The notes below the pieces were generated by a model. That model saw nothing but the letters and a program-made list of their open reading frames with translations. It was not told where the DNA came from and searched no databases. Below are positions 52,415 to 59,680 of a stretch of DNA of 64,000 nucleotides, piece after piece. The translations under genes were made by a program, and so were the position numbers. Source of the DNA: Brachybacterium phenoliresistens (GTDB lineage Bacteria; Actinomycetota; Actinomycetes; Actinomycetales; Dermabacteraceae); NCBI RefSeq assembly GCF_000576425.1, contig NZ_KK069991.1, positions 1 to 64,000 on the forward strand. The letters are read 5' to 3'. Each line of letters opens with the position of its first letter. Positions within the stretch are counted from its first letter, which is position 1.

Positions 52415-53328
52415 CAGATCATCAGCGCCGCGACGGAGCGGCTGTCGGCCTCGGCCCGCAGCGCATCGCGCAGGGCCGCGACGGCGGGGATCTTGCAGGC
52501 CCCCCGGCGGTTGACCAGGCCGATGGTGCGGTTCTGCAGGTCCGGCAGGGAGCGGACGACGACGTCCTCGGAGGGCGAGGCCTCCAGGGCGATCTCCGGC
52601 AGCAGGGCCGTGCCGCCGCCGTGGACGATCAGGCGCTGCACGACGGTCGCATCGTCGGTGGTGTGGCGGATCTTCGGGGTGAACCCGGCCAGACGCGCGC
52701 TGGCCAGCAGGTTCGCGCGACAGCGTTCGCAGCCGGCGATCCACGGGTCCTGGGCGAGGTCGGCGAGGGTGAGGTCCGGGTCCTCGGCCCGCGGGTGGGT
52801 GCGGGGCAGCACGGCCAGGACCCTGTCCTCCAGCAGCGGCGTCCACTCCAGGGCGTTCTCGCCGTCGGTGTCCGAGAGGGGGTAGCGGAACACCAGGGCG
52901 AGGTCGAGGTCCCCGTCCTGCAGGGCGGCGATGGCATCCGGCGGCTCGAGCTCGTCGAAGGTGACGTCCACGCCGGGCGCGGAGTCCTGCATGGCCGCCA
53001 GCGCCGGAGGCAGCAGCACCGCGGCGGCGGAGGGGAAGGTCCCGAAGCGGACGCGGCCGCGGCGCAGGGCGGTGAGGTCCGCGAGCTCCTCCGCGGCGGC
53101 GTCCAGCTGCGCGGCGATCGCCTCGGCGTGCTGGAACAGGCGCTGGCCGGCCTCGGTCGGGGTGACGCCGGTGGAGGAGCGCAGCAGCAGCGAGGTGCCG
53201 ATCTCCTTCTCGAGGGCGGCGAGGTGCTGGGAGACGGCCGGCTGCGTCCAGCCGAGCTCGCGCGCGCCGGCACCGATGGTGCCGTTGCGCACCACGGTGC
53301 GGAAGATCAGCAGTCGTCTGGGGTCCAT
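52414..53328 (-). CDS. LysR-family transcriptional regulator
   Basis: This 304-residue regulator has the LysR helix-turn-helix at residues 3-62 (LLIFRTVVRNGTIGAGARELGWTQPAVSQHLAALEKEIG). The C-terminal periplasmic-binding-like domain includes GRVRFGTFPSAAAVLLPPAL and VLPRTHPRA. Four cysteines are present in the effector domain, two of them as GCERCRAN near residue 195, which could sense redox state or metal. The ATG at 53328 follows TACGAT by 6 nt, so it is likely leaderless. It is co-transcribed with the thioredoxin-fold-like membrane protein. No divergent target gene is adjacent, since the neighbouring acyltransferase ends towards it. Confidence 0.88.
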   Translation of the reverse strand: MDPRRLLIFRTVVRNGTIGAGARELGWTQPAVSQHLAALEKEIGTSLLLRSSTGVTPTEAGQRLFQHAEAIAAQLDAAAEELADLTALRRGRVRFGTFPSAAAVLLPPALAAMQDSAPGVDVTFDELEPPDAIAALQDGDLDLALVFRYPLSDTDGENALEWTPLLEDRVLAVLPRTHPRAEDPDLTLADLAQDPWIAGCERCRANLLASARLAGFTPKIRHTTDDATVVQRLIVHGGGTALLPEIALEASPSEDVVVRSLPDLQNRTIGLVNRRGACKIPAVAALRDALRAEADSRSVAALMI

Positions 53329-53368
53329 GCGCCCATCGTACGAGCTGGTGCCAACCCCTGCTTATGAC

Positions 53369-54649
53369 TTATGGCATTCCGGGGGGGATCTGTGAGGGGA
53401 CCGACCTTGAGCCGATGCGCCGATGCGCCGATGCGCCGATGCGCCGATGCGCCGGTGCGCGGATGCGCGGATGCGCCGTGACCGGAGTGGCCGGAGCCCG
53501 GCTCAGCCAGGCGGGACGGGCCGGCGGGAGCCGGCGGGCGCGGTTGCCCCCTCGGCCCCCGGCGGGACGGGCTGCGGGGCGAGCGGGGGGACCCGCTCGG
53601 CGATCGCCGCGGGGGCGGGGGATGCGGCCGCGACCCGGGGGGGCCGGGGCGTCGGCGCTCGACCGTGCACCCTCCGCCCCTTCTCGGCGCCGGGCGGGGA
53701 ATGCGTAGAGGAACCCGGTCATCGGCCGCAGCAGGACGGCGAGCACGCAGACACCGAGGGTGATCACCAGGGACGGCAGGAACCCGGCGCGGCCCGGCGG
53801 CAGATCGGCGTGGCGGGCCAGGACCTCGGCCACCGGCAGGTGCACGAGGTAGAACACGATCGAGTTGCGCCCGGCCCACTCCAGTGCCCGGACGGCCCGG
53901 ACGCGCGGCAGGCGCTGCGCGATCCCGATCGCCGCGAGGACCCCGACCAGCACCATGAGCTGCGAGAGGACCGGCAGCTCGGGTGCGCGATCGATGCGCA
54001 CGGCGTAGGCGGACCAGGCGAGCGCGACCAGGATCGAGGGGATGAGCACGCCCCGGGGCACCGGGCGGGACATCAGCCGCCCGCGCAGCGCGGCGCCCGC
54101 GAAGAAGAACGCCGCGTAGTAGAGGAACTTGTCCGGCCGCAGGCCCGAGGTGGTGAGGTCCACCCCCAGCACGGGCAGCACCGTCCACGCCGCGATGCTC
54201 GCCAGCGCCACCCAGCCCGGCGGGATGCGCCGGGTCAGCAGCCCCACGACGTAGTAGGCGAACAGCGCCAGCAGGAACCAGGTGTACATGCCGTTGACCC
54301 ACCACAGCGGGTCCGTGCCGTAGCTCCAGCCCATGATCGGCAGCATCACCAGGGACCACAGCAGCCAGGGCCACAGCAGGGCACGGGCCTTCCCCGACAG
54401 GTACTGGCCTGCGGGCTTGCGCAGCGACCGCGACAGCAGCAGCCCGGAGGCGAACAGCAGGGCCGGCATGCGGAACGGCGTGGTCGCCTCGGAGACGAGG
54501 ACGGCCTCGCGAGGGCTCGGCCCGTCCCAGGCCTGCTGGACCAGGTGGACGTGCAGGACGATCACCAGCAGGACGGCGGTCCCGCGCAGCAGATCCATCC
54601 AGTGCTGGCGACCGGGGGCGCCGGGCGTCGGGGTACTGCGACTGCTCAT
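53369..54649 (-). CDS. Acyltransferase-3 family membrane protein
   Basis: This is a 426-residue protein of the acyltransferase 3/OafB/WecH family with about ten helices. It begins QHWMDLLRGTAVLLVIVLHVHLV, carrying the conserved Arg and His, and continues TPFRMPALLFASGLLLSRSL and FYLVHLPVAEVLARHA. It probably O-acylates a cell-envelope sugar. The conserved region ends near residue 345. The last 80 residues are Arg/Pro/Ala-rich, and the final part is encoded by an array of 8-bp repeats (53411-53474), whose copy number sets the reading frame. The ATG at 54649 follows TACCCT by 8 nt. It is divergent from a small membrane protein gene. Confidence 0.82.
   Translation of the reverse strand: MSSRSTPTPGAPGRQHWMDLLRGTAVLLVIVLHVHLVQQAWDGPSPREAVLVSEATTPFRMPALLFASGLLLSRSLRKPAGQYLSGKARALLWPWLLWSLVMLPIMGWSYGTDPLWWVNGMYTWFLLALFAYYVVGLLTRRIPPGWVALASIAAWTVLPVLGVDLTTSGLRPDKFLYYAAFFFAGAALRGRLMSRPVPRGVLIPSILVALAWSAYAVRIDRAPELPVLSQLMVLVGVLAAIGIAQRLPRVRAVRALEWAGRNSIVFYLVHLPVAEVLARHADLPPGRAGFLPSLVITLGVCVLAVLLRPMTGFLYAFPARRREGAEGARSSADAPAPPGRGRIPRPRGDRRAGPPARPAARPAGGRGGNRARRLPPARPAWLSRAPATPVTAHPRIRAPAHRRIGASAHRRIGSRSVPSQIPPGMP
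53411..53474. repeat. 8-bp tandem repeat (GCCGATGC) inside an acyltransferase 3' end
   Basis: Five perfect GCCGATGC units (53411-53450) continue as GCCGGTGC and two GCGGATGC (53451-53474), giving eight tandem units. The array lies within the last 35 codons of the minus-strand acyltransferase frame. Eight is not a multiple of three, so gain or loss of a unit changes the C-terminus. Confidence 0.92.
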
Positions 54650-54715
54650 GGCGATCGAGGGTACGGGGCGTGCGGCCCTGGACCGGGGACCGGCGCGGCC
54701 GGTAGCCTGCCCGGC

Positions 54716-54925
54716 ATGAGCGAGCCGACGGTGCGTCCCTCCGCCCGCCCGGCCGTCCCGGGGCGGCGGGCAGGCATCGCGCTGGTGCTCCTCGGGGTCC
54801 TCCTGGGCCTGGCCGTGCACAGCCTGACCATGAGCCCTGCCGCGGTGACCCTCGGCGCCTGCCTCGTGATCCCGGGTCTCCTCCTGCTCGTGATGGGCCG
54901 GCAGGCTCCGCGCCGTGCCCGGTGA
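54716..54925 (+). CDS. Small two-helix membrane protein
   Basis: This 69-residue protein begins with a Pro/Arg-rich head of about 18 residues. Two hydrophobic segments follow (IALVLLGVLLGLAVHSL and AAVTLGACLVIPGLLLLVM), and it ends in a basic tail. I do not recognise a family. The ATG at 54716 is 7 nt after TAGCCT, fitting the leaderless pattern, and this supports a real short gene. It is divergent from the acyltransferase gene, with 66 bp between the start codons, and lies 30 bp before the next gene on the same strand. Confidence 0.6.
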   Translation: MSEPTVRPSARPAVPGRRAGIALVLLGVLLGLAVHSLTMSPAAVTLGACLVIPGLLLLVMGRQAPRRAR

Positions 54926-54955
54926 CGCCCGGCATCGCGGCCGGAGGCCCGCGCC

Positions 54956-55261
54956 GTGACCGGCCGCCCCGAGATCGTGTGCCTCTGCGGCTCCCTCCGG
55001 TTTGCGGAACAGATGCGCGCGGCGAACCGTGACCTGACCTTCGCCGGCGTCATCGTCCTGGCCCCGGGCGAGGCCGATGCCGACGAGGTGATCACCGCCG
55101 AGCAGAAGGCCGCGCTGGACGCCCTCCACCTGCGCAAGATCGACCTGGCCGACCGGATCCTGGTGGTCAACCCCGGCGGGTACATCGGCGCCTCGACCCG
55201 CCGCGAGATCGCCTACGCCGAGGCCGCGGGCACGCCCGTCACCTTCACCGATCTCCGGTGA
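54956..55261 (+). CDS. Nucleoside 2-deoxyribosyltransferase-like small protein
   Basis: This is a 101-residue protein with a Rossmann-like pattern: IVCLCGSLRFAEQMRAANRDL, VIVLAPGEADADE, DRILVVNPGGYIGASTRREIAYAEAAGTPVTF. The GSLRF start and the NPGGYIGASTRREIAYA motif fit the nucleoside 2-deoxyribosyltransferase/DUF4406 superfamily. The chain is short compared with active enzymes (about 150 residues), so a binding role is possible. The GTG at 54956 has GGAGG 8 nt upstream. It follows the small membrane protein gene and may be in its operon. Confidence 0.75.
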   Translation: MTGRPEIVCLCGSLRFAEQMRAANRDLTFAGVIVLAPGEADADEVITAEQKAALDALHLRKIDLADRILVVNPGGYIGASTRREIAYAEAAGTPVTFTDLR

Positions 55262-55288
55262 CCACGCCCCGCGCCGGGGACGGCTGGC

Positions 55289-55726
55289 TCAGGACTGCGC
55301 GCGCGTCTCCTCGAGGTGCGAGAGCACGTCGGCGGGCAGCTGCTCCGTCGCCGCCTCGTGGAACGGCGCGAACCACTCGGTGCAGCCGTCCAGGGCGGTG
55401 AGCGCCTCGCCCCCGCTCTCGGTGGCCCAGGTCTCGCCGAGGTAGTAGGAGACGGCGCCGTCCTCGAGGACGAAGGACCCGAAGCCCACGCCGTCCCCTC
55501 CCATCGCGGTCGCGGGGTCCCCGGGGCCGGCCTCGCGCAGGCACGCCAGGGCATCCTCGTACGTCCGGTGGTCGACGGTGATCACGGGGTTCTCCACGCC
55601 GGAGTAGAGGTGGATCATCACGGCCGGGTCCTCGGGGGCCTCCGCGGAGGTGCAGGCGGGCAGCAGGCCCGCCAGGACGATGATCGCGGTCAGCGCGAGA
55701 CCTCTCCCGCAGCGCAGCATCGGCAT
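55289..55726 (-). CDS. Secreted lipoprotein of unknown function
   Basis: This 145-residue protein begins with a short basic head and a hydrophobic stretch, ALTAIIVLAGLLPAC, whose LPAC is a lipobox, so the mature chain starts at that Cys. The exported domain is acidic, contains two further cysteines (LACLREAG and LDGCTEWF) that could form a disulphide, and shows no known motif. The ATG at 55726 is preferred because GAGGGG lies about 5 nt upstream. An in-frame ATG at 55747 lies closer to the TAGGAT box at 55757-55762. Convergent with the gene at 54956. Confidence 0.65.
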   Translation of the reverse strand: MPMLRCGRGLALTAIIVLAGLLPACTSAEAPEDPAVMIHLYSGVENPVITVDHRTYEDALACLREAGPGDPATAMGGDGVGFGSFVLEDGAVSYYLGETWATESGGEALTALDGCTEWFAPFHEAATEQLPADVLSHLEETRAQS

Positions 55727-55857
55727 CTCCACCCCTCGTCGGACCATGCGCCCAGCATCCTACGGCCCCTGCACCCGCGACCCCGCAGCGCCGACGAGCC
55801 CGATCCGCCGGCACCGCCCGCCGACACTGCCCGCCGACGCCGCCCGCCCCGGGCGGC

Positions 55858-58074
55858 TCAGTCGCCGATGCGCTCCGGGCGCAGGTCCAGGCGCCGCAGC
55901 AGCTGGGCGTTCAGGGCCACGATCACCGTGGACAGAGACATGAGGATCGCGCCCACGCTCATCGGCAGCACGAACCCGATCCCGGCGAGCGCCCCGGCGG
56001 CCAGCGGCACGGAGACGAGGTTGTAGCCCGCCGCCCACCACAGGTTCTGGGTCATCTTCCGGTAGGCGGCGCGGGAGAGGTCGATGACCGAGAGCACGGC
56101 CCGCGGGTCCGAGCCGGCCAGCACCACGCCGGCGGAGGCGATCGCCACGTCCGTGCCGGCGCCGATCGCGATGCCGACATCAGCCCGGGCCAGCGCCGGG
56201 GCGTCGTTCACGCCGTCGCCGACCATCGCGACCTTCCTGCCCTCCCCCTGCAGGCGGGCGACCGCATCGGCCTTGTCCTCCGGGCGCACCCCGGCGAACA
56301 CGCGGTCGATGCCGAGCTGGTCGCCGACCGAGCGCGCCACGGCCTCGGCGTCGCCGGTGACCATCACGACGTCCACGCCGCGCGCATGCAGCGCCTCGAC
56401 CGCCGAGCGGGACTCCGGGCGCACCTCGTCCGTGAGCGCGAAGGCGCCGATCACCTGGCCGTCGCGCAGCACATGGAGGATGATCGCGCCCTCCGCGCGC
56501 CAGGCCTCCGCCTCGGCGACCTCCTGCGTGCCGGTCTCCTCGAGCAGCCGCGGGCCGCCGACCCGCACCTGGTGCCCGCCGACCTGTGCGCTCACGCCCA
56601 GGGCCGGGGCCGATGCCACCTCGGAGGCCTGCGGGACCTGCACGCCCTCGGCCTGCGCGCGCTCGACGATGGCACGGGCCGGCGGGTGCTCGCTCTCGGA
56701 CTCGGCGGCCGCGGCGAGGGCCAGGACCTCGGCCTGCTCGGCGCCCGTCGCGGCGATCTGCGAGAGCACGGGCTCGCCGCGGGTGAGGGTGCCGGTCTTG
56801 TCGACCAGCACGGTGTCCACCGTGCGCATGGCCTCGAGGGCCAGACGGTCGGTCACCAGCACGCCCGCGCGGGCCGCCCGCTCGGTCGCGATGGAGACGA
56901 CCAGCGGGATCGCGAGCCCGAGGGCATGGGGGCAGGCGATCACCAGCACCGTCACGGTGCGGATCACGGCCTGGTCCGGGAGGCCGATGGCCGTCCACAC
57001 CACGGCGGTGATCACGGCGGCTCCCAGCGCGAACCAGAACAGCCAGCCTGCGGCGCGATCGGCGATCCGCTGGGCGCGGGAGGAGGAGCTCTGCGCCTCG
57101 CTCACCAGGCGGCGGATCCCGGCCAGCGCCGTCTCCTCGCCGGTGGCGGTGACCTCGATGCGCAGGCTCGAATCGGTGGCGACGGTCCCGGCGACCACGG
57201 CGTCGCCGGCCTGGCGCGCCACGGGCCGGGACTCGCCGGTCACCATGGACTCGTCGACGTCCGCTCGGCCCTCGACGATGGTGCCGTCAGCCGGGATGCT
57301 CGCCCCGGGGCGCACCAGCACCAGGTCTCCGCGGCGCAGATCCGCCGGTGCGACGGGGACGATGCGATCCCCCTCGACGCGCTCGGCCTCGTCCGGCAGC
57401 AGCGCGGCCAGGGAGTCCAGGGCGGAGGAGGTGCGCGCCAGGGACCGCATCTCGATCCAGTGCCCCAGCAGCATGATCACGATCAGCAACGCGAGCTCCC
57501 ACCAGAACTCGAGCTCGTGGTGGAGCACGCCGATCGTGGCGCCCCACGAGGCGACGAACGCGACCGTGATGCCCAGGGCGATGAGCAGCATCATCCCGGG
57601 GCGGCGGGAGCGGATCTCCGAGACCGCACCGGTGAGGAAGGGGCGCCCGCCGACGACGTACAGGACGGTGCCGAGCACCGGGGCGACCCAGCGCAGGCCC
57701 GGCAGCGGCGGGATCTGATACCCCAGGAGCATCGCGAACATGGGGGAGAGCGCGACGACGGGGACCGCCAGGATCAGGCTGATCCAGAACAGGCGGCGGA
57801 ACTGGCCGACATGATCGCCGTGCCCGCCGTGCCCGCCGTGCTCCTGGTGGCCATCATGCCCGCCGAGCTCCTGGTGCGCGCCGTGCCCGCTGCTCTGCTG
57901 GTGCCCGTCGTGCCGGCTGTGCTCGGGGTGTTCGCCGTGCGTCTGGTGCTCGTCGTGCGCCGGGTGCCCCTCGTGCTCGCTGTGCCCGCCGCGGCCCGCG
58001 GCCGCGGGGGCATGCCCGCCGTGCGGATCGGAGCCCGTGGGGTGCCGATGGTCGGTGCGGTTCTGTGGGTCCAT
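55858..58074 (-). CDS. copB: Copper/silver-type P1B ATPase with His-rich N-terminus (CopB-like)
   Basis: This 738-residue P-type ATPase exports metal ions. The first 100 residues hold about 22 histidines in GH/HDGH-type repeats instead of a CxxC metal domain. The transport helix has Cys391-Pro-His393, the CPH signature of CopB-type (P1B-3) pumps. The phosphorylated Asp435 is in DKTGTLTRGEP, TGES lies near residue 290 and MVGDGVNDAPALARADVGIAIG near residue 640. Eight helices fit the class. The ATG at 58074 is 7 nt after a TATCGT -10 box, and a CsoR-like palindrome fills the promoter spacer, so expression should rise with copper. An ATG 21 nt upstream is less likely. Confidence 0.9.
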   Translation of the reverse strand: MDPQNRTDHRHPTGSDPHGGHAPAAAGRGGHSEHEGHPAHDEHQTHGEHPEHSRHDGHQQSSGHGAHQELGGHDGHQEHGGHGGHGDHVGQFRRLFWISLILAVPVVALSPMFAMLLGYQIPPLPGLRWVAPVLGTVLYVVGGRPFLTGAVSEIRSRRPGMMLLIALGITVAFVASWGATIGVLHHELEFWWELALLIVIMLLGHWIEMRSLARTSSALDSLAALLPDEAERVEGDRIVPVAPADLRRGDLVLVRPGASIPADGTIVEGRADVDESMVTGESRPVARQAGDAVVAGTVATDSSLRIEVTATGEETALAGIRRLVSEAQSSSSRAQRIADRAAGWLFWFALGAAVITAVVWTAIGLPDQAVIRTVTVLVIACPHALGLAIPLVVSIATERAARAGVLVTDRLALEAMRTVDTVLVDKTGTLTRGEPVLSQIAATGAEQAEVLALAAAAESESEHPPARAIVERAQAEGVQVPQASEVASAPALGVSAQVGGHQVRVGGPRLLEETGTQEVAEAEAWRAEGAIILHVLRDGQVIGAFALTDEVRPESRSAVEALHARGVDVVMVTGDAEAVARSVGDQLGIDRVFAGVRPEDKADAVARLQGEGRKVAMVGDGVNDAPALARADVGIAIGAGTDVAIASAGVVLAGSDPRAVLSVIDLSRAAYRKMTQNLWWAAGYNLVSVPLAAGALAGIGFVLPMSVGAILMSLSTVIVALNAQLLRRLDLRPERIGD

Positions 58075-58081
58075 GCCCGGC

Positions 58082-58110
58082 ACGATATACCCCAAGGGGG
58101 TATGCGTCCA
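58082..58110 (-). promoter_or_regulatory. CsoR-like operator within the copB promoter
   Basis: The palindrome ATACCCCAAGGGGGTAT (58087-58103) matches the TACCC..GGGGGTAT pattern of CsoR copper repressors. It lies between TGGACG (58105-58110 on the minus strand, -35-like) and TATCGT (58082-58087, -10), 17 bp apart. Bound repressor would block the promoter. Confidence 0.7.
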
Positions 58111-58189
58111 GGGGCGTGTTCTGCTCTCCGCGAGACGCGAGACGCGAGACGCGAGAAGCGAGACGCGAGTCGCCGGGCCCGGGGGTGGC

Positions 58190-58444
58190 TCAGGCCTCCT
58201 CGGCCGTGCCCGGCGCGTCGTCGGCGACGCTCGGGGCGGGGGCGGTGATGGCGGGGCCCGGGGCGCCCGGGGCGGCGAGCTGCTGGCCGGAGGTGCCGGC
58301 CATCGTGGCCTGCGTGTTCGCGGCGACCAGGGCGACCGTGGCCAGCCCCATGCTCGAGGCGATCATGACGCGGCGCAGGGCCGCCATCGTCGGCGATTCC
58401 GCGGCGCGATCCCGAGCATGTCTGCGGGAGTCGTCGATCTCCAT
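58190..58444 (-). CDS. Small single-helix membrane or secreted protein
   Basis: This is an 84-residue protein with an acidic/basic head of about 25 residues, one hydrophobic segment (VMIASSMGLATVALVAANT) and an Ala/Pro/Gly-rich, mildly acidic tail. It may be anchored or cleaved. No family is recognised. The ATG at 58444 has AAGGAG 7 nt upstream, which argues for a real gene. It lies between copB and the divergent ohrR gene. Confidence 0.55.
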   Translation of the reverse strand: MEIDDSRRHARDRAAESPTMAALRRVMIASSMGLATVALVAANTQATMAGTSGQQLAAPGAPGPAITAPAPSVADDAPGTAEEA

Positions 58445-58570
58445 CTGCGCTCCTTCCGTGCGCTCCGGGCGGAGCGGGGTCCCGCCCGGTCGAGGCCCCA
58501 GCATCCGCAGTCGACCTGGAGCGGGCCTGGACGTTCCGGGGGGACGGGCTCCGGATCCGAGAAGAGATGT

Positions 58571-58610
58571 GCGCAACTGGGTTGTGTGCAATGGAAATCG
58601 GTGGCAGGAT
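58571..58610 (+). promoter_or_regulatory. ohrR promoter with overlapping inverted repeat
   Basis: TTGTGT (58582-58587) and CAGGAT (58605-58610) are 17 bp apart, the best -35/-10 pair in the window. The -10 ends 7 nt before the ohrR ATG. GCGCAAC-TGG-GTTGTGT (58571-58587) is an imperfect inverted repeat covering the -35, the expected site for an autorepressing OhrR. Confidence 0.65.
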
Positions 58611-58617
58611 CGGCCCC

Positions 58618-59079
58618 ATGGCAGTGACCGACGAGATGGTGTGCTTCTCCCTCTACGCGGCGTCCCGCGCGACGACCCAGGCGTACCGGGAGCTGCTCGA
58701 GCCGTTCGGCCTCACCTACGCCCAGTACCTCGTGCTTGTCGTGCTGTGGACCGAGGGGGAGCGCAGCGTCCGCGAGCTGGGGGAGGCCCTCCAGCTGGAC
58801 TCCGGGACCCTCTCGCCGATGCTGCGACGCATGGAGGCCGCCGGCCTCGTCGAGCGCCGCCGCACCGGCACGGACGAGCGCGTCGTGACCATCTCGCCCA
58901 CGGCCCGGGGCACCGCCCTCCAGGCCGAGCTCGCCCACGTCCCCGCCTGCGTGTTCGCCGGCACCGGACTGGGCAGCGCCGAGGACGCCCGCGCCCTCAT
59001 CGCCACCCTGCAGGAGCTCACCCGGGCCCTGCGCTCCGCACCGCGCACCGCCGCGGCGCCGGAGGCCCGCACCGTCTGA
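58618..59079 (+). CDS. ohrR: Organic hydroperoxide regulator OhrR (MarR family)
   Basis: This 153-residue MarR-type repressor carries Cys9 in MVCFSLYAASR, the peroxide-sensing residue. Tyr13, Tyr23 and Tyr34 are spaced as in Bacillus OhrR (Cys15, Tyr19, Tyr29, Tyr40). The winged helix is SVRELGEALQLDSGTLSPMLRRMEAAGLVERRR. A second cysteine, Cys111, may form the disulphide of two-cysteine OhrR proteins. The ATG at 58618 is 7 nt after the CAGGAT box, so it is leaderless. A frame extending upstream is therefore rejected. The ohr gene follows 45 bp later. Confidence 0.92.
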   Translation: MAVTDEMVCFSLYAASRATTQAYRELLEPFGLTYAQYLVLVVLWTEGERSVRELGEALQLDSGTLSPMLRRMEAAGLVERRRTGTDERVVTISPTARGTALQAELAHVPACVFAGTGLGSAEDARALIATLQELTRALRSAPRTAAAPEARTV

Positions 59080-59124
59080 CCCATCGGCCGGAGAACCGCT
59101 CCGGCCCCCACGAAGGAGCACCCC

Positions 59125-59547
59125 ATGAAGGCGCTGTACACCGCAGAGTCCCTGTCCACCGGCCAGGGCCGCGACGGCCACGTCCGCACCGTCGACGGCA
59201 CCATCGACCTGACCATGGCCCCGCCGAAGGAGATGGGCGGCACCGGCCAGGGCGCCAACCCCGAGCAGCTCTTCGCCGCCGGCTACGCGGCCTGCTTCCA
59301 CTCCGCGCTGAACCACGTCGCCCGCGCGCAGAAGGTCAAGATCACCGACTCGAGCGTCGGCGCCCGCGTGAGCATCGGCGACAACGGCGAGGGCGGCTTC
59401 CAGCTGGCCGTCGACCTCGAGGTCGTCATCCCCTCCCTGCCCGTCGAGCAGGCGCGCGAGCTCGCCGAGGCCGCCCACCAGGTGTGCCCCTACTCCAACG
59501 CGACCCGCGGCAACATCGAGGTGAACCTCAGCGTCAGCGACGACTGA
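59125..59547 (+). CDS. ohr: Organic hydroperoxide resistance protein Ohr
   Basis: This 140-residue Ohr/OsmC-type peroxidase reduces fatty-acid and other organic hydroperoxides. Cys57 in GYAACFHSAL is the peroxidatic cysteine, Cys121 in HQVCPYSNATRGN the resolving one. Arg16 and Glu47 are at the positions of the family's catalytic Arg and Glu. The ATG at 59125 has AAGGAG. It lies behind ohrR, whose oxidation should release the operon. It is normal in length and a standard member. Confidence 0.93.
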   Translation: MKALYTAESLSTGQGRDGHVRTVDGTIDLTMAPPKEMGGTGQGANPEQLFAAGYAACFHSALNHVARAQKVKITDSSVGARVSIGDNGEGGFQLAVDLEVVIPSLPVEQARELAEAAHQVCPYSNATRGNIEVNLSVSDD

Positions 59548-59576
59548 TCGCTCCGGCGCCGCGGCGCCGCCCGGGG

Positions 59577-59612
59577 CCGGCGGCCCGGATCCTGCGGGGT
59601 CCGGGCCGCCGG
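59577..59612 (+). terminator. Strong hairpin after ohr
   Basis: CCGGCGGCCCGGA (59577-59589) and TCCGGGCCGCCGG (59600-59612) are perfect 13-bp complements with a 10-nt loop, about 30 bp past the ohr stop. Confidence 0.7.
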
Positions 59613-59680
59613 TCTGCGTCCCGCCGCAGCGCGCCGACGGCGCACAATGGAGTCGATCCCGACGCAGAGATCGGAGCTCC

